From Mediterranea sp. (in: CFB group bacteria) (lineage in GTDB: Bacteria > Bacteroidota > Bacteroidia > Bacteroidales > Bacteroidaceae), in the NCBI GenBank assembly GCA_031259755.1, contig JAIRKY010000066.1, positions 1 through 42,807 of the forward strand: a stretch of 42,807 nucleotides of DNA, written 5' to 3'. A program made the translations under genes and the position numbers. The notes under the pieces were generated by a model that made no database searches, was not told the DNA's origin, and saw only the letters and a list, made by a program, of their open reading frames with translations. Shown here one piece after another: positions 16,326 to 24,211 of this stretch (the stretch's first letter is position 1; each line of letters opens with the position of its first letter).

Positions 16326-18137
16326 ATGACGATTATGAAAAAGAAAATAGTACTTAGTTTGATAAGTTTATCAATTCTGTTGATTTCCTGCGATGACCTG
16401 CTGAATGTCATTCCCGGCTCCGACCTGACCGACAGCGGCTTCTGGAAGTCGGAAACCGATCTGAAGACCGCGTGCAACCGTATGTACCAACAACTCTCTT
16501 CGGGTAGCCATGATACGCGGGGCGATGATCAGTTCGGAAGAAGCGGGACGAACAACGTCAGCAACAGTCAGCGTACACTGCAGGATGCCGACGAAAATGA
16601 CTGGAAAGACCCTTATGACCGGATCTTCATTGCCAACAATATTATTGAGAAGGCGGCAGGTGCGGACGTTGCTGAAAGTGTGCGCAACCGTTATATCGGT
16701 GAAGCCATGTTCTTCCGTGCATGGTATCACTTTGATCTGGTGAAGAAATATGGCGATGTACCCTTGGTTACGAAAGTTTTTGAAGGCGGCGACGATCCTG
16801 AACTGAAAATGCCGCGTACATCGCGGGAAGAAGTCATACAGCAATGTTACAGCGATCTTGACTTTGCCGCCGCTCATTTGCCTACCCGTGCGGAATGGAC
16901 AACCACCGATGAATTTGACCGTCGTCGTGCGACCCGTTCATCGGCTTTAGGGTTAATTGTTCGTATCGCCTTGTATGAAGGCACTTTCCAGAAATACCAT
17001 ACGGGTAAAGCCTATAATACTCACGGTGGAGATTCTAAAGCCCATCTTAAGAAAGCCATCGATGCTTTTGAGTTGCTAAAGAAAGAAGGGCATGAACTCT
17101 TTACGACCGGTGGGACGGAACGTGCCTATCAGGACATGTTCGGCGAAGAAGACCAAACTAAAAACAAAGAAATTATCTTTGCCAAAGCCTACGGGCCAAA
17201 CGGTACGACCGGAACCGGAAGTTCCAATACTTCTTATACCAACGACAGCGAAGGAAATTATGCTATTTCACGCAAAATGATAGACCTCTATCTCTATGCC
17301 GACGGCTTGCCGATTGAGAAGACGGCCCTCAGAGTCGAAGAGGAATCCTCGCACAACAATATCGTGGGACTGGAAAGTGATTGCGCTACCCCTCTGGCCG
17401 GAGGCAAGGGCGCGCGTGATCCGCGTCTGAAACTGTCCATTTGGCTTTATAACGATCCGCAGAACAACGACGATATATATGGCTGGGGATTAGTTGGAAA
17501 AGGCGATTACCGTCCGTTGAATACCATGCAGGCATTGGGCTACCATCTGAGGAAACGCTTCTTCCGCAAATGCTACGGGCCGAGCGCCGACTACACCGAC
17601 GTCCAGCTGATACGCTACGGCGAGATGCTGATTTCGTATGCGGAAGCGCTGTATGAATACAACGGTTCCATAACCGACGCACAATTGGACGAGACGGTGA
17701 ACGCATTGCGTGCCCGCGTAGGCTTCGACAAAAAGCTGACCAATACCTTTGTCACTACCAACCAACTGGATATGTTAACTGAAATACGCCGTGAACGCAC
17801 TGTGGAACTGATGGCTGAGAATTTGCGTTATAACGACCTGATCCGTTGGAAAACTGCGGAAACAGAACTTCCAAAGGCTATACTCGGCGCTCATTACAGC
17901 CCGACTGAAGTGCCCGATTTCGGCGCCGAATATGCCGCACGCCTGACAAGCGTTGATGGTAAGTCACAAGGAGAAACTGTAATGACAGGTATCGCCATCC
18001 AGAAAGACATTTATGTCTTTGAGTTGCCTAGTAGGCGCACATTCCATCCTGAACGGGATTATCTCTATCCGATACCGCCTTATGAAATTGTCCACTCCGA
18101 CGGGAATGTAATCCAGAACCCGGAATGGGACAAGTAA
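16326..18137 (+). CDS. SusD-family surface glycan-binding lipoprotein
   Basis: A lipoprotein that caps the SusC barrel and binds glycan at the cell surface. The 603 residues have a signal peptide with lipobox LLIS-C (Cys ~22) and the usual downstream acidic residues (CDD, surface-export-like). An alpha-helical TPR-type N-terminal half contains GEAMFFRAWYHFDLVKKYGD (~118-137), a hallmark SusD string. The C-terminal half carries the LIRYGEMLISYAEALYE and RRERTVELMAENLRYNDLIRWK blocks, and the tail ends in the QNP motif typical of SusD proteins. The start could also be the second ATG at 16335 (MKKKIVL…), which gives a more usual signal peptide. The gene is translationally close to susC (5-14 bp). 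Confidence 0.94.
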   Translation: MTIMKKKIVLSLISLSILLISCDDLLNVIPGSDLTDSGFWKSETDLKTACNRMYQQLSSGSHDTRGDDQFGRSGTNNVSNSQRTLQDADENDWKDPYDRIFIANNIIEKAAGADVAESVRNRYIGEAMFFRAWYHFDLVKKYGDVPLVTKVFEGGDDPELKMPRTSREEVIQQCYSDLDFAAAHLPTRAEWTTTDEFDRRRATRSSALGLIVRIALYEGTFQKYHTGKAYNTHGGDSKAHLKKAIDAFELLKKEGHELFTTGGTERAYQDMFGEEDQTKNKEIIFAKAYGPNGTTGTGSSNTSYTNDSEGNYAISRKMIDLYLYADGLPIEKTALRVEEESSHNNIVGLESDCATPLAGGKGARDPRLKLSIWLYNDPQNNDDIYGWGLVGKGDYRPLNTMQALGYHLRKRFFRKCYGPSADYTDVQLIRYGEMLISYAEALYEYNGSITDAQLDETVNALRARVGFDKKLTNTFVTTNQLDMLTEIRRERTVELMAENLRYNDLIRWKTAETELPKAILGAHYSPTEVPDFGAEYAARLTSVDGKSQGETVMTGIAIQKDIYVFELPSRRTFHPERDYLYPIPPYEIVHSDGNVIQNPEWDK

Positions 18138-18165
18138 TAATAACCAATCAAATAAGAAGAACGAT

Positions 18166-18813
18166 ATGAAAAATATAGGTTATATATTGAGCGCAATTTG
18201 TCTGCTCCTGACTGCGGGTTGCGAAAAGGACAATGTCTGGGGCGACGGCGACCCGAAATACGAACATGTTTATTATGTGGGATTCTACAAAAGCATCCTG
18301 TTCAGTTACTACGTGACCTACGAAATAGCCGCCGACGGTTCGACACAGTGGCGTGAAGGTTCATCTACCTCAAACGGCACATGGGCTGCTCTGGAAGAAA
18401 GGAATGTAGTGGGTATTCCGTTCGAGTTCCATAGCGAACGGGTACGCACATACGACGTAGTGACCAAGTTCTGGATAACGACGGGGGATGGGTTAGTTGC
18501 CGGAACAGACTATGACCTTTCACTCGGAGACGGTGCTACGCTGACTTCAGAGGGAAACGGTGTGTATTCTTTCGTTTGGCCACAGGCCGTCAAAGGTGTG
18601 AAGAAGGTGAACGTCACCCGCAAGAGCGCCGCCACAGGAACGTTGAAGTTTTATACCCTTGATCCGGGAAAACAGGTCAATACAAACGACCTCACTACTT
18701 TGGTAAACAATAAAACTTCTGAATATGAAGTTGATGGCTTGTCGCATGATCTGGCTTTCAATGCCAGTACTTTTGCGATTACCGATAGTAAGATGAGGGT
18801 CAGCTTCAGATAA
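18166..18813 (+). CDS. Small PUL surface lipoprotein, possible glycan-binding protein
   Basis: A 215-residue lipoprotein with signal sequence and lipobox LLTAG-C (Cys ~19) followed by EKD. The mature part is predicted all-beta, rich in Gly, Thr and aromatics. It has a short N-terminal block (YVGFYKSILFSYYVTYEI) reminiscent of DUF1735-type immunoglobulin-like domains that follow SusD genes, but I cannot assign a family with confidence. It sits 28 bp after susD and before a strong terminator, so it belongs to the susCD transcript. The position is typical for a surface glycan-binding protein (SGBP, SusE/F-like role). No catalytic motif is visible, and it is shorter than most SGBPs. Confidence 0.75.
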   Translation: MKNIGYILSAICLLLTAGCEKDNVWGDGDPKYEHVYYVGFYKSILFSYYVTYEIAADGSTQWREGSSTSNGTWAALEERNVVGIPFEFHSERVRTYDVVTKFWITTGDGLVAGTDYDLSLGDGATLTSEGNGVYSFVWPQAVKGVKKVNVTRKSAATGTLKFYTLDPGKQVNTNDLTTLVNNKTSEYEVDGLSHDLAFNASTFAITDSKMRVSFR

Positions 18814-18833
18814 TCCGTGCAAACGAATACCTT

Positions 18834-18896
18834 TACGGCCAATGGCCAATATCCGTTACAAGATTGGTCATTGGCCGTATTGTTTTTGTTTTATTA
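18834..18896 (+). terminator. Intrinsic terminator after the susC-susD-lipoprotein unit
   Basis: Left arm 18834-18850 and right arm 18863-18879 pair over 17 bp with one G-T pair (ACGGCCAATG… with …CATTGGCCGT), around a 12-nt loop. T-rich sequence (TTGTTTTTGTTTTATT) follows. It ends the first PUL transcript 20 bp after the lipoprotein stop codon. Confidence 0.8.
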
Positions 18897-18914
18897 CTTG
18901 TTTGATTACATTTG
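18885..18914 (+). promoter_or_regulatory. Promoter for the lyase-GH88 and GH2 genes
   Basis: TTTG at 18885-18888, 18 bp, then TACATTTG at 18907-18914, a full consensus match. The -33 box lies inside the terminator's T-tract. The predicted transcription start near 18921 rules out the upstream TTG at 18912 as a start codon. The true start is therefore the ATG at 18945 or 18954. Confidence 0.72.
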
Positions 18915-18953
18915 CATACAAAAAATGTGATAACAATAAGAGCCATGTATATC

Positions 18954-21281
18954 ATGAGAAAGAAGAATATAATTATTTGTTTGTCCCTGATCTGGATAAT
19001 GGGCGTGAATGCACAATCTATCTGGAATCCCCAACACCTGAAAGAAGTTAAAGAGTCAATCCATAGACCGGCTTATGCAACCGCTTATCAGGCGTTGTTG
19101 GTTGAGGCCGATGAAATACTGATCAAAGAGCCTCTTTCGGTTATTATGAAAGAGAAAACTCCGGCGAGTGGAACAAAACACGACTATATGAGTCAGGCTC
19201 GTTATTTCTGGCCTGATCCGGCAAAGCCTGACGGATTGCCTTACATTCAACGGGATGGCGAATCAAATCCGGAGTTGGAGGAGCTTGACCGGATACGTTT
19301 GGGGACTTTTGCCGAGAGGGTAACGACATTGTCTTTGGCATGGTACTTCAGTGGAGATGAGCGATATGCTCAAAAAGCAACCGAACTGATTCGTGTATGG
19401 TTCTTTAATAAAGCGACCCGGATGAATCCGAACCTGAACTATGCTCAGGTAGTGTTTGGCCATTCTAATGATAAAGGTCGTTGTTATGGTGTGATCGATA
19501 CGTATTCTTTTGTGGAAATGCTCGATGCCGTGCAGTTGCTGGAGCGGTCTAAAGCATTTACTTCAAATGACAGTAAGAAACTGAAAGAATGGTTCAGCCG
19601 ATTATTGGATTGGATATTGACCAGTGAACAAGGCCGGCAAGAAGCAGATCAGAAAAACAATCACGCGGTAGCGTATGATGCACAAGTGATCGCTTTTGCA
19701 ATGTATGCCGGAAAAAAAGAAATAGCCGAACGTGTTATAAAGGAGTTTCCTGAAAAACGTATCTTTACTCAAATCGAACCTGACGGAAGACAACTACAAG
19801 AGTTAAGAAGAACCTTGGCTTTCGGGTATTCCCAATTCAATCTTCATCACATGATCGATATTTTCCTTATGGGACAGAAAATAGGGCTTTCCATCGATAA
19901 CTCCATATCCCCGGATGGCCGGAACTTCTATAAGGCGGTCGACTATATCACTCCGTATCTGGGAAAAGACCTGTCCCGGTGGCCTTATGAACAAATCAGC
20001 GATTGGGAAGGAAAACAGCAGGAGCTTTGTAAAGACCTCTATCGTATTTATATGTTTAATCCTGCCCGTACCGGTTACCTGCATTTATACAAAACACATA
20101 TCCGAAAGAATTGGAAAGATCGTTTTCATTTGCTTTATGTGAAGGCGGATGTTGCCGATCATGCCTTTGCATTCGCCACGGACCAATTAAAATATGCGAT
20201 GAAATGTACGGAAGAAGCCAAGAAATTGGCTGCAAACAAGAAATTGGTGAGTCCGCGTACAGTAGAAAAAGAAGGTAGTTTGCGTATCGTGCCTCCTCGT
20301 GACTGGTGTTCCGGGTTCTTCCCGGGAAGTTTATGGCAGATGTACGCATATAATCATGACAGCTATTGGCGTCAGGAAGCAGTAAGTTACACATGGCCCA
20401 TTGAAGAGATGAAGCGATATAAGGGTACACACGATTTAGGCTTTGTCATTTACAACTCTTTTGGGCAGGCCTACCGTTTAACGGGCGAAAGATCGTATAG
20501 AGATGTGGCTTTGCAAGCTGCCGGATCACTCGTATCCCGTTATCGTGATCAGGTGAAGGCCATCCGTTCGTGGGATCATAATAAAGACAAATGGGATTAT
20601 CCGGTGATTATAGATAATATGATGAATCTGGAACTTCTGTTCTGGGCAACAGCGGAGACCGGCGATTCCATCTATCATAAGATTGCGGTAAACCATGCCA
20701 ATACAACATTGAAGAATCATTTCCGTGACGACCATTCGTCGTATCATGTGGTGAGTTACGATACCATTACAGGTAATGTGGCGAAGAAAATAACTCATCA
20801 GGGCATTCATGATGAGTCTATCTGGAGTCGCGGACAGGCTTGGGGATTGTATGGCTATACGATGTGTTACCGTTTCACAAAAGATCCGGCATATTTAGAT
20901 CAGGCCGAGAAGATCGCCGGATTCTTTTTTAATTTGCCGGATTTACCTTCCGACCTGATCCCTTATTGGGACATGAAAGACCCTGCCATTCCGCAATCGC
21001 CGAGAGATGCTTCCGCAGCTGCGGTATTTGCTTCGGCGCTTTACGAACTGTCTGTTTATACTTCCGCATCTATGAGTAATACCTATAAGAAGTGGGCGGA
21101 TACCATCGTCGAAAACCTTGAAGCGCACTATCAGGCGGAACCTGGTACTGAAAAGGGCTTCTTACTCTTACATTCTACGGGTAATTATCCAAGTAATGAC
21201 GAAGTAGACGTACCTATATCATATTCGGATTATTACTATCTTGAAGCGCTGTTGCGTAAAATAGGGATCACTAATTACTAA
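18954..21281 (+). CDS. Secreted fusion: alginate-lyase-fold polysaccharide lyase plus GH88 unsaturated uronyl hydrolase
   Basis: Start chosen at 18954 (MRKKNII…, good signal peptide ending VNAQ), giving 775 residues. Residues ~25-390 are an alginate-lyase-superfamily (PF05426, PL5/PL38-like) alpha-toroid with the catalytic-type NNHAVAYD (~236) and a conserved ARYFWPDP block. Residues ~395-775 are GH88 with HDLGF (catalytic Asp ~494), IDNMMNLE (second Asp ~553), HDESIWSRGQAW and PRDASAAAVFASALY. The lyase would cut a uronic-acid polymer by beta-elimination. The GH88 half would then remove the resulting 4,5-unsaturated uronosyl end, so the two halves catalyse consecutive steps. Candidates are alginate, glucuronan or another uronate polymer; no sulfatases are nearby. 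It is probably periplasmic, having a signal peptide without a lipobox. It has its own promoter and is followed 12 bp later by the GH2 gene. Confidence 0.88.
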   Translation: MRKKNIIICLSLIWIMGVNAQSIWNPQHLKEVKESIHRPAYATAYQALLVEADEILIKEPLSVIMKEKTPASGTKHDYMSQARYFWPDPAKPDGLPYIQRDGESNPELEELDRIRLGTFAERVTTLSLAWYFSGDERYAQKATELIRVWFFNKATRMNPNLNYAQVVFGHSNDKGRCYGVIDTYSFVEMLDAVQLLERSKAFTSNDSKKLKEWFSRLLDWILTSEQGRQEADQKNNHAVAYDAQVIAFAMYAGKKEIAERVIKEFPEKRIFTQIEPDGRQLQELRRTLAFGYSQFNLHHMIDIFLMGQKIGLSIDNSISPDGRNFYKAVDYITPYLGKDLSRWPYEQISDWEGKQQELCKDLYRIYMFNPARTGYLHLYKTHIRKNWKDRFHLLYVKADVADHAFAFATDQLKYAMKCTEEAKKLAANKKLVSPRTVEKEGSLRIVPPRDWCSGFFPGSLWQMYAYNHDSYWRQEAVSYTWPIEEMKRYKGTHDLGFVIYNSFGQAYRLTGERSYRDVALQAAGSLVSRYRDQVKAIRSWDHNKDKWDYPVIIDNMMNLELLFWATAETGDSIYHKIAVNHANTTLKNHFRDDHSSYHVVSYDTITGNVAKKITHQGIHDESIWSRGQAWGLYGYTMCYRFTKDPAYLDQAEKIAGFFFNLPDLPSDLIPYWDMKDPAIPQSPRDASAAAVFASALYELSVYTSASMSNTYKKWADTIVENLEAHYQAEPGTEKGFLLLHSTGNYPSNDEVDVPISYSDYYYLEALLRKIGITNY

Positions 21282-21293
21282 TATTCTTGTCCG

Positions 21294-23720
21294 GTGAAAA
21301 ATATCTTTTCAGCATTGATTCTATGCAGTTGCTTTCTGTGCGAGGCGATTGCAGTCGTTGTACCTTCTTCGAACAAAATACGTTTAAATGAAGGTTGGGA
21401 GTTTGTTCGTCAGGATATGGGGAATGTCTGGGAAGTGATGCGTCCGGTACGTGCAGGACAGCCCGAATCTGTTCCGTTATGGACGGAAGTGACCCTTCCG
21501 CATTGTTTCAATGCAGAAGATGCGGTTGATCCTGATGTGAATTATTATCAGGGTGCGGGTTGGTATCGTACTTGTCTTGAGCTTGATAATCCCTATTCCG
21601 GTGGTCGTACTCTATTGGAGTTTGAAGGCGCGGGGCAGCGTTCGGAAATCTATGTATATACAACCAAGGTCGGTGGCCATGTGGGTGGTTATGATGGCTG
21701 GAAAGTGGATATTACCGACGCAGTCAAGGCTTTCACTCAAACCGAAGCTTATCGAAAACAGTTTAAGGGGAAAATACCTGTCGCTGTGCGTTGCGATAAT
21801 CTCCGGGATACGGAGACTATACCGTCGGATATGTCCGACTTCAATTTGTATGGCGGCCTTTATCGTTATGTGAATCTTATTTATACCCCTGAAGTTTCCT
21901 TTGACCGGATCAAGATCAGCCCATCGGTCGATTCAACGGGAAAGAAAGGCCGCTTGGAAGTGGTTGCTTCATTCTATAATCCGACAGTTAGTATAGCTGC
22001 CGGAACAATAACAGTCGTCATCAAATCACCGGATGGGAAGGAGATTTTCCGCGATCATGCGAAGCGATCATTTCAGACAGAAGCTATACTTACCAATATT
22101 AATATCAATAAACCGGTCTTGTGGGATGTAGACCGTCCACAATTATACGCTTGTGAGGTTACACTCGAGATCAACGGGCAGGTGATCAAAGCGGAAGACC
22201 GTTTTGGATTCCGCCATTTTGAGTTTGTTGAAAAGGGCCCGTTTCTGTTGAATGGCCGCCGGATATTGTTGAAAGGTACACATCGCCATGAAGACCATGC
22301 CGGATCAGGCGCGGCGCTCACCGAAGAGTTAATGATCAAAGAGATGAAACTCATCAAAGATATGGGTGCAAACTTTATTCGTCTGGGACACTATCAACAG
22401 TCTGATATTGTGTTGCGTCTGTGCGATGAATTGGGGCTTTTAGTATGGGAGGAAATTCCCTGGTGTCGTGGCGGACTTGGCGGAGAACGTTATAAAGAAC
22501 AAGCTCGCCGGATGTTGACCCACATGATCGGGCAACATTATAACCACCCCTCTATTGTGCTTTGGGGGTTGGGTAATGAAAACGATTGGCCCGGTGATTT
22601 CGATTACTTTGATGAAAAAGCTATTCGCGTTTTCATGAAAGAATTGCATGACTTGTCGCATCAATTGGATAATAGCCGGTTGACTGCGATCCGTCGCTGT
22701 GAGTTTTGTAAAGACATTATAGACGTGTATTCACCGACAATTTGGGCGGGTTGGTACAGCCGTACATTCAAAGACTATCGTGAAATGAACGATAAAGGAT
22801 TCGAGGGCGCCACGCGCTTCTTCCATGCCGAATGGGGTGGCGACAGTCATGCCCGCCGGCACAACGAAGATGATTTTGCCACGCTCGGCAATGCAGCTAA
22901 AAACGGTGACTGGTCGGAATCATATATCGTCCGTTTGTTTGATTGGTATCTGAAAGAACAAGAAAATATGCCTGACCTGACCGGCTCGGCTTTCTGGACT
23001 TTCAAGGATTTCTCTACGCCTTTGCGCCCTGAGAATCCGGTGCCTTATGTGAACCAGAAAGGTGTCGTTGAACGCGATCTGACGCCTAAAGAAAGTTATT
23101 ATGTCGTTCAATCTTATTGGGGCAGGGAACCAGTGGTTCATATCTATGGACATACCTGGCCTGTGCGTTGGGGCGAAAAAGGAGAGAAGAAAGAAGTGCT
23201 GGTGTATTCCAACTGTCCCGAAGTGGAACTCTTTGTTAACGGTATATCTCAGGGAAAGAAGAAAAGGAACAGTCAGGACTTTCCAGCAGCCGGCTTGCGT
23301 TGGGAGATCGTTTACAAAGCAGGAGCCAACACACTGCATGCTGTCGGCATAAACAAGAAACACCGGATTTCCGATAAGATCATACAGGAGTATCAAACCG
23401 AGAAATGGGGCGCACCGTCACGAATAACCTTATCGCACACCTCCCTCGATCGTGATACCGTCTTGATACAAGCAGAGATCAAAGATACGAATGGCATACG
23501 TTGTCTGGACGCCCAGGCATATATTGAGTTTAGTTTGGCAGGTGGTGGAAAACTTGTTCAGAACCGGGGAACATCAACAGGCTCCCGTAAAGTTCAGGCG
23601 TATAATGGGCGGGCGTACATAAAGGCTGTGAGAACGGATAAAATTGTTGTGTGCGCACACCTTTTGTCGGAAACAGGTATTCAAGCCTCTGAATTTATCA
23701 CCATATTTGCCGGTGAATAA
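21294..23720 (+). CDS. Glycoside hydrolase family 2 (beta-galactosidase or beta-glucuronidase type)
   Basis: An 808-residue enzyme with an N-terminal signal peptide (LILCSCFLCEAIA). The GTG at 21294 is the only start that keeps it. Order: jelly-roll sugar-binding domain (~25-195), immunoglobulin-like domain (~200-300), TIM barrel (~305-600), C-terminal Ig-like domains (~620-808, including the VYSNCPEVELFVNG block). The acid/base is E429 in LGNEN and the nucleophile E513 in FHAEWGG. It removes a beta-linked non-reducing-end sugar. Which one (galactose, glucuronate or mannose) cannot be told from these motifs. It is encoded 12 bp after the lyase-GH88 gene, so it is co-transcribed and likely completes breakdown of the imported oligosaccharide. 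Its stop codon faces that of yqeY across 8 bp without a visible terminator. Confidence 0.9.
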   Translation: MKNIFSALILCSCFLCEAIAVVVPSSNKIRLNEGWEFVRQDMGNVWEVMRPVRAGQPESVPLWTEVTLPHCFNAEDAVDPDVNYYQGAGWYRTCLELDNPYSGGRTLLEFEGAGQRSEIYVYTTKVGGHVGGYDGWKVDITDAVKAFTQTEAYRKQFKGKIPVAVRCDNLRDTETIPSDMSDFNLYGGLYRYVNLIYTPEVSFDRIKISPSVDSTGKKGRLEVVASFYNPTVSIAAGTITVVIKSPDGKEIFRDHAKRSFQTEAILTNININKPVLWDVDRPQLYACEVTLEINGQVIKAEDRFGFRHFEFVEKGPFLLNGRRILLKGTHRHEDHAGSGAALTEELMIKEMKLIKDMGANFIRLGHYQQSDIVLRLCDELGLLVWEEIPWCRGGLGGERYKEQARRMLTHMIGQHYNHPSIVLWGLGNENDWPGDFDYFDEKAIRVFMKELHDLSHQLDNSRLTAIRRCEFCKDIIDVYSPTIWAGWYSRTFKDYREMNDKGFEGATRFFHAEWGGDSHARRHNEDDFATLGNAAKNGDWSESYIVRLFDWYLKEQENMPDLTGSAFWTFKDFSTPLRPENPVPYVNQKGVVERDLTPKESYYVVQSYWGREPVVHIYGHTWPVRWGEKGEKKEVLVYSNCPEVELFVNGISQGKKKRNSQDFPAAGLRWEIVYKAGANTLHAVGINKKHRISDKIIQEYQTEKWGAPSRITLSHTSLDRDTVLIQAEIKDTNGIRCLDAQAYIEFSLAGGGKLVQNRGTSTGSRKVQAYNGRAYIKAVRTDKIVVCAHLLSETGIQASEFITIFAGE

Positions 23721-23728
23721 CAGCTAAT

Positions 23729-24178
23729 CTATTCTAAAAGTTCTTTTACTTTAGCTGAGATGGTGCGTCCTTCGGCCAGTCCGGCAAGCTTTTTGGAAGC
23801 TATACCCATAACTTTACCCATGTCTTTGCCATCTTTTGCGCCGGTTTCGGTTATAATTTCTTTCAGGGCTGCTTCGAGTTCTTCCGCGCTTAGTTGTTTC
23901 GGAAGATAAGTCTCCATAACGGCAACCTGTGCCAGTTCGGCATTAGCAAGTTCCTGGCGTCCTTGTTCCGCATAGATTTGAGCGGAGTCTTTACCTTGTT
24001 TCACCAACTTCTGAATAATCTTCACCGCAGTTTCGTCGCTCAGTTCGTCGTTTGCTCCCGGAGCGGTTTTTGCTTCGATGAAGTACTTCTTTACGTTTCT
24101 CAAAGTTTCGAGGGCTACTTTGTCTTTAGCCTTCATCGCGTTTTTAATGTCTTCGCTGACTTTATCAAATAAATTCAT
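23729..24178 (-). CDS. yqeY: GatB/YqeY domain protein
   Basis: A 149-residue cytosolic protein of the YqeY family, related to the C-terminal tRNA-binding domain of GatB amidotransferase. Visible blocks are the N-terminal MKAKDKVALETLRNVK (residues ~14-29), KQGKDSAQIYAEQGRQELA (~76-94), METYLPKQLS (~108), and the C-terminal GKDMGKVMGIASKKL (~124-138). The length is standard. A role in tRNA-dependent amidation or RNA binding is usually proposed, but the function is not firmly known. It is the last gene after ftsZ in this cluster, separated by a 33-bp gap made almost entirely of two 14-bp direct repeats. Confidence 0.9.
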   Translation of the reverse strand: MNLFDKVSEDIKNAMKAKDKVALETLRNVKKYFIEAKTAPGANDELSDETAVKIIQKLVKQGKDSAQIYAEQGRQELANAELAQVAVMETYLPKQLSAEELEAALKEIITETGAKDGKDMGKVMGIASKKLAGLAEGRTISAKVKELLE

Positions 24179-24181
24179 TTG

Positions 24182-24209
24182 AGTTTATAGTTTTAAGTTT
24201 ATAGTTTTG
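24182..24209. repeat. Tandem 14-bp repeat at the ftsZ-yqeY junction
   Basis: AGTTTATAGTTTTA (24182-24195) is followed directly by AGTTTATAGTTTTG (24196-24209). The same 14-mer recurs at the ftsA-ftsZ junction (25513-25526), and a partial copy lies at ftsQ-ftsA (26986-26999). Confidence 0.75.
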
Positions 24210-24211
24210 GG

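Noticed and set aside
18912-18953. Longer N-terminus of the lyase-GH88 gene from TTG at 18912
   Set aside because: The TTG lies inside the -7 promoter box, and the extra residues precede the signal peptide.
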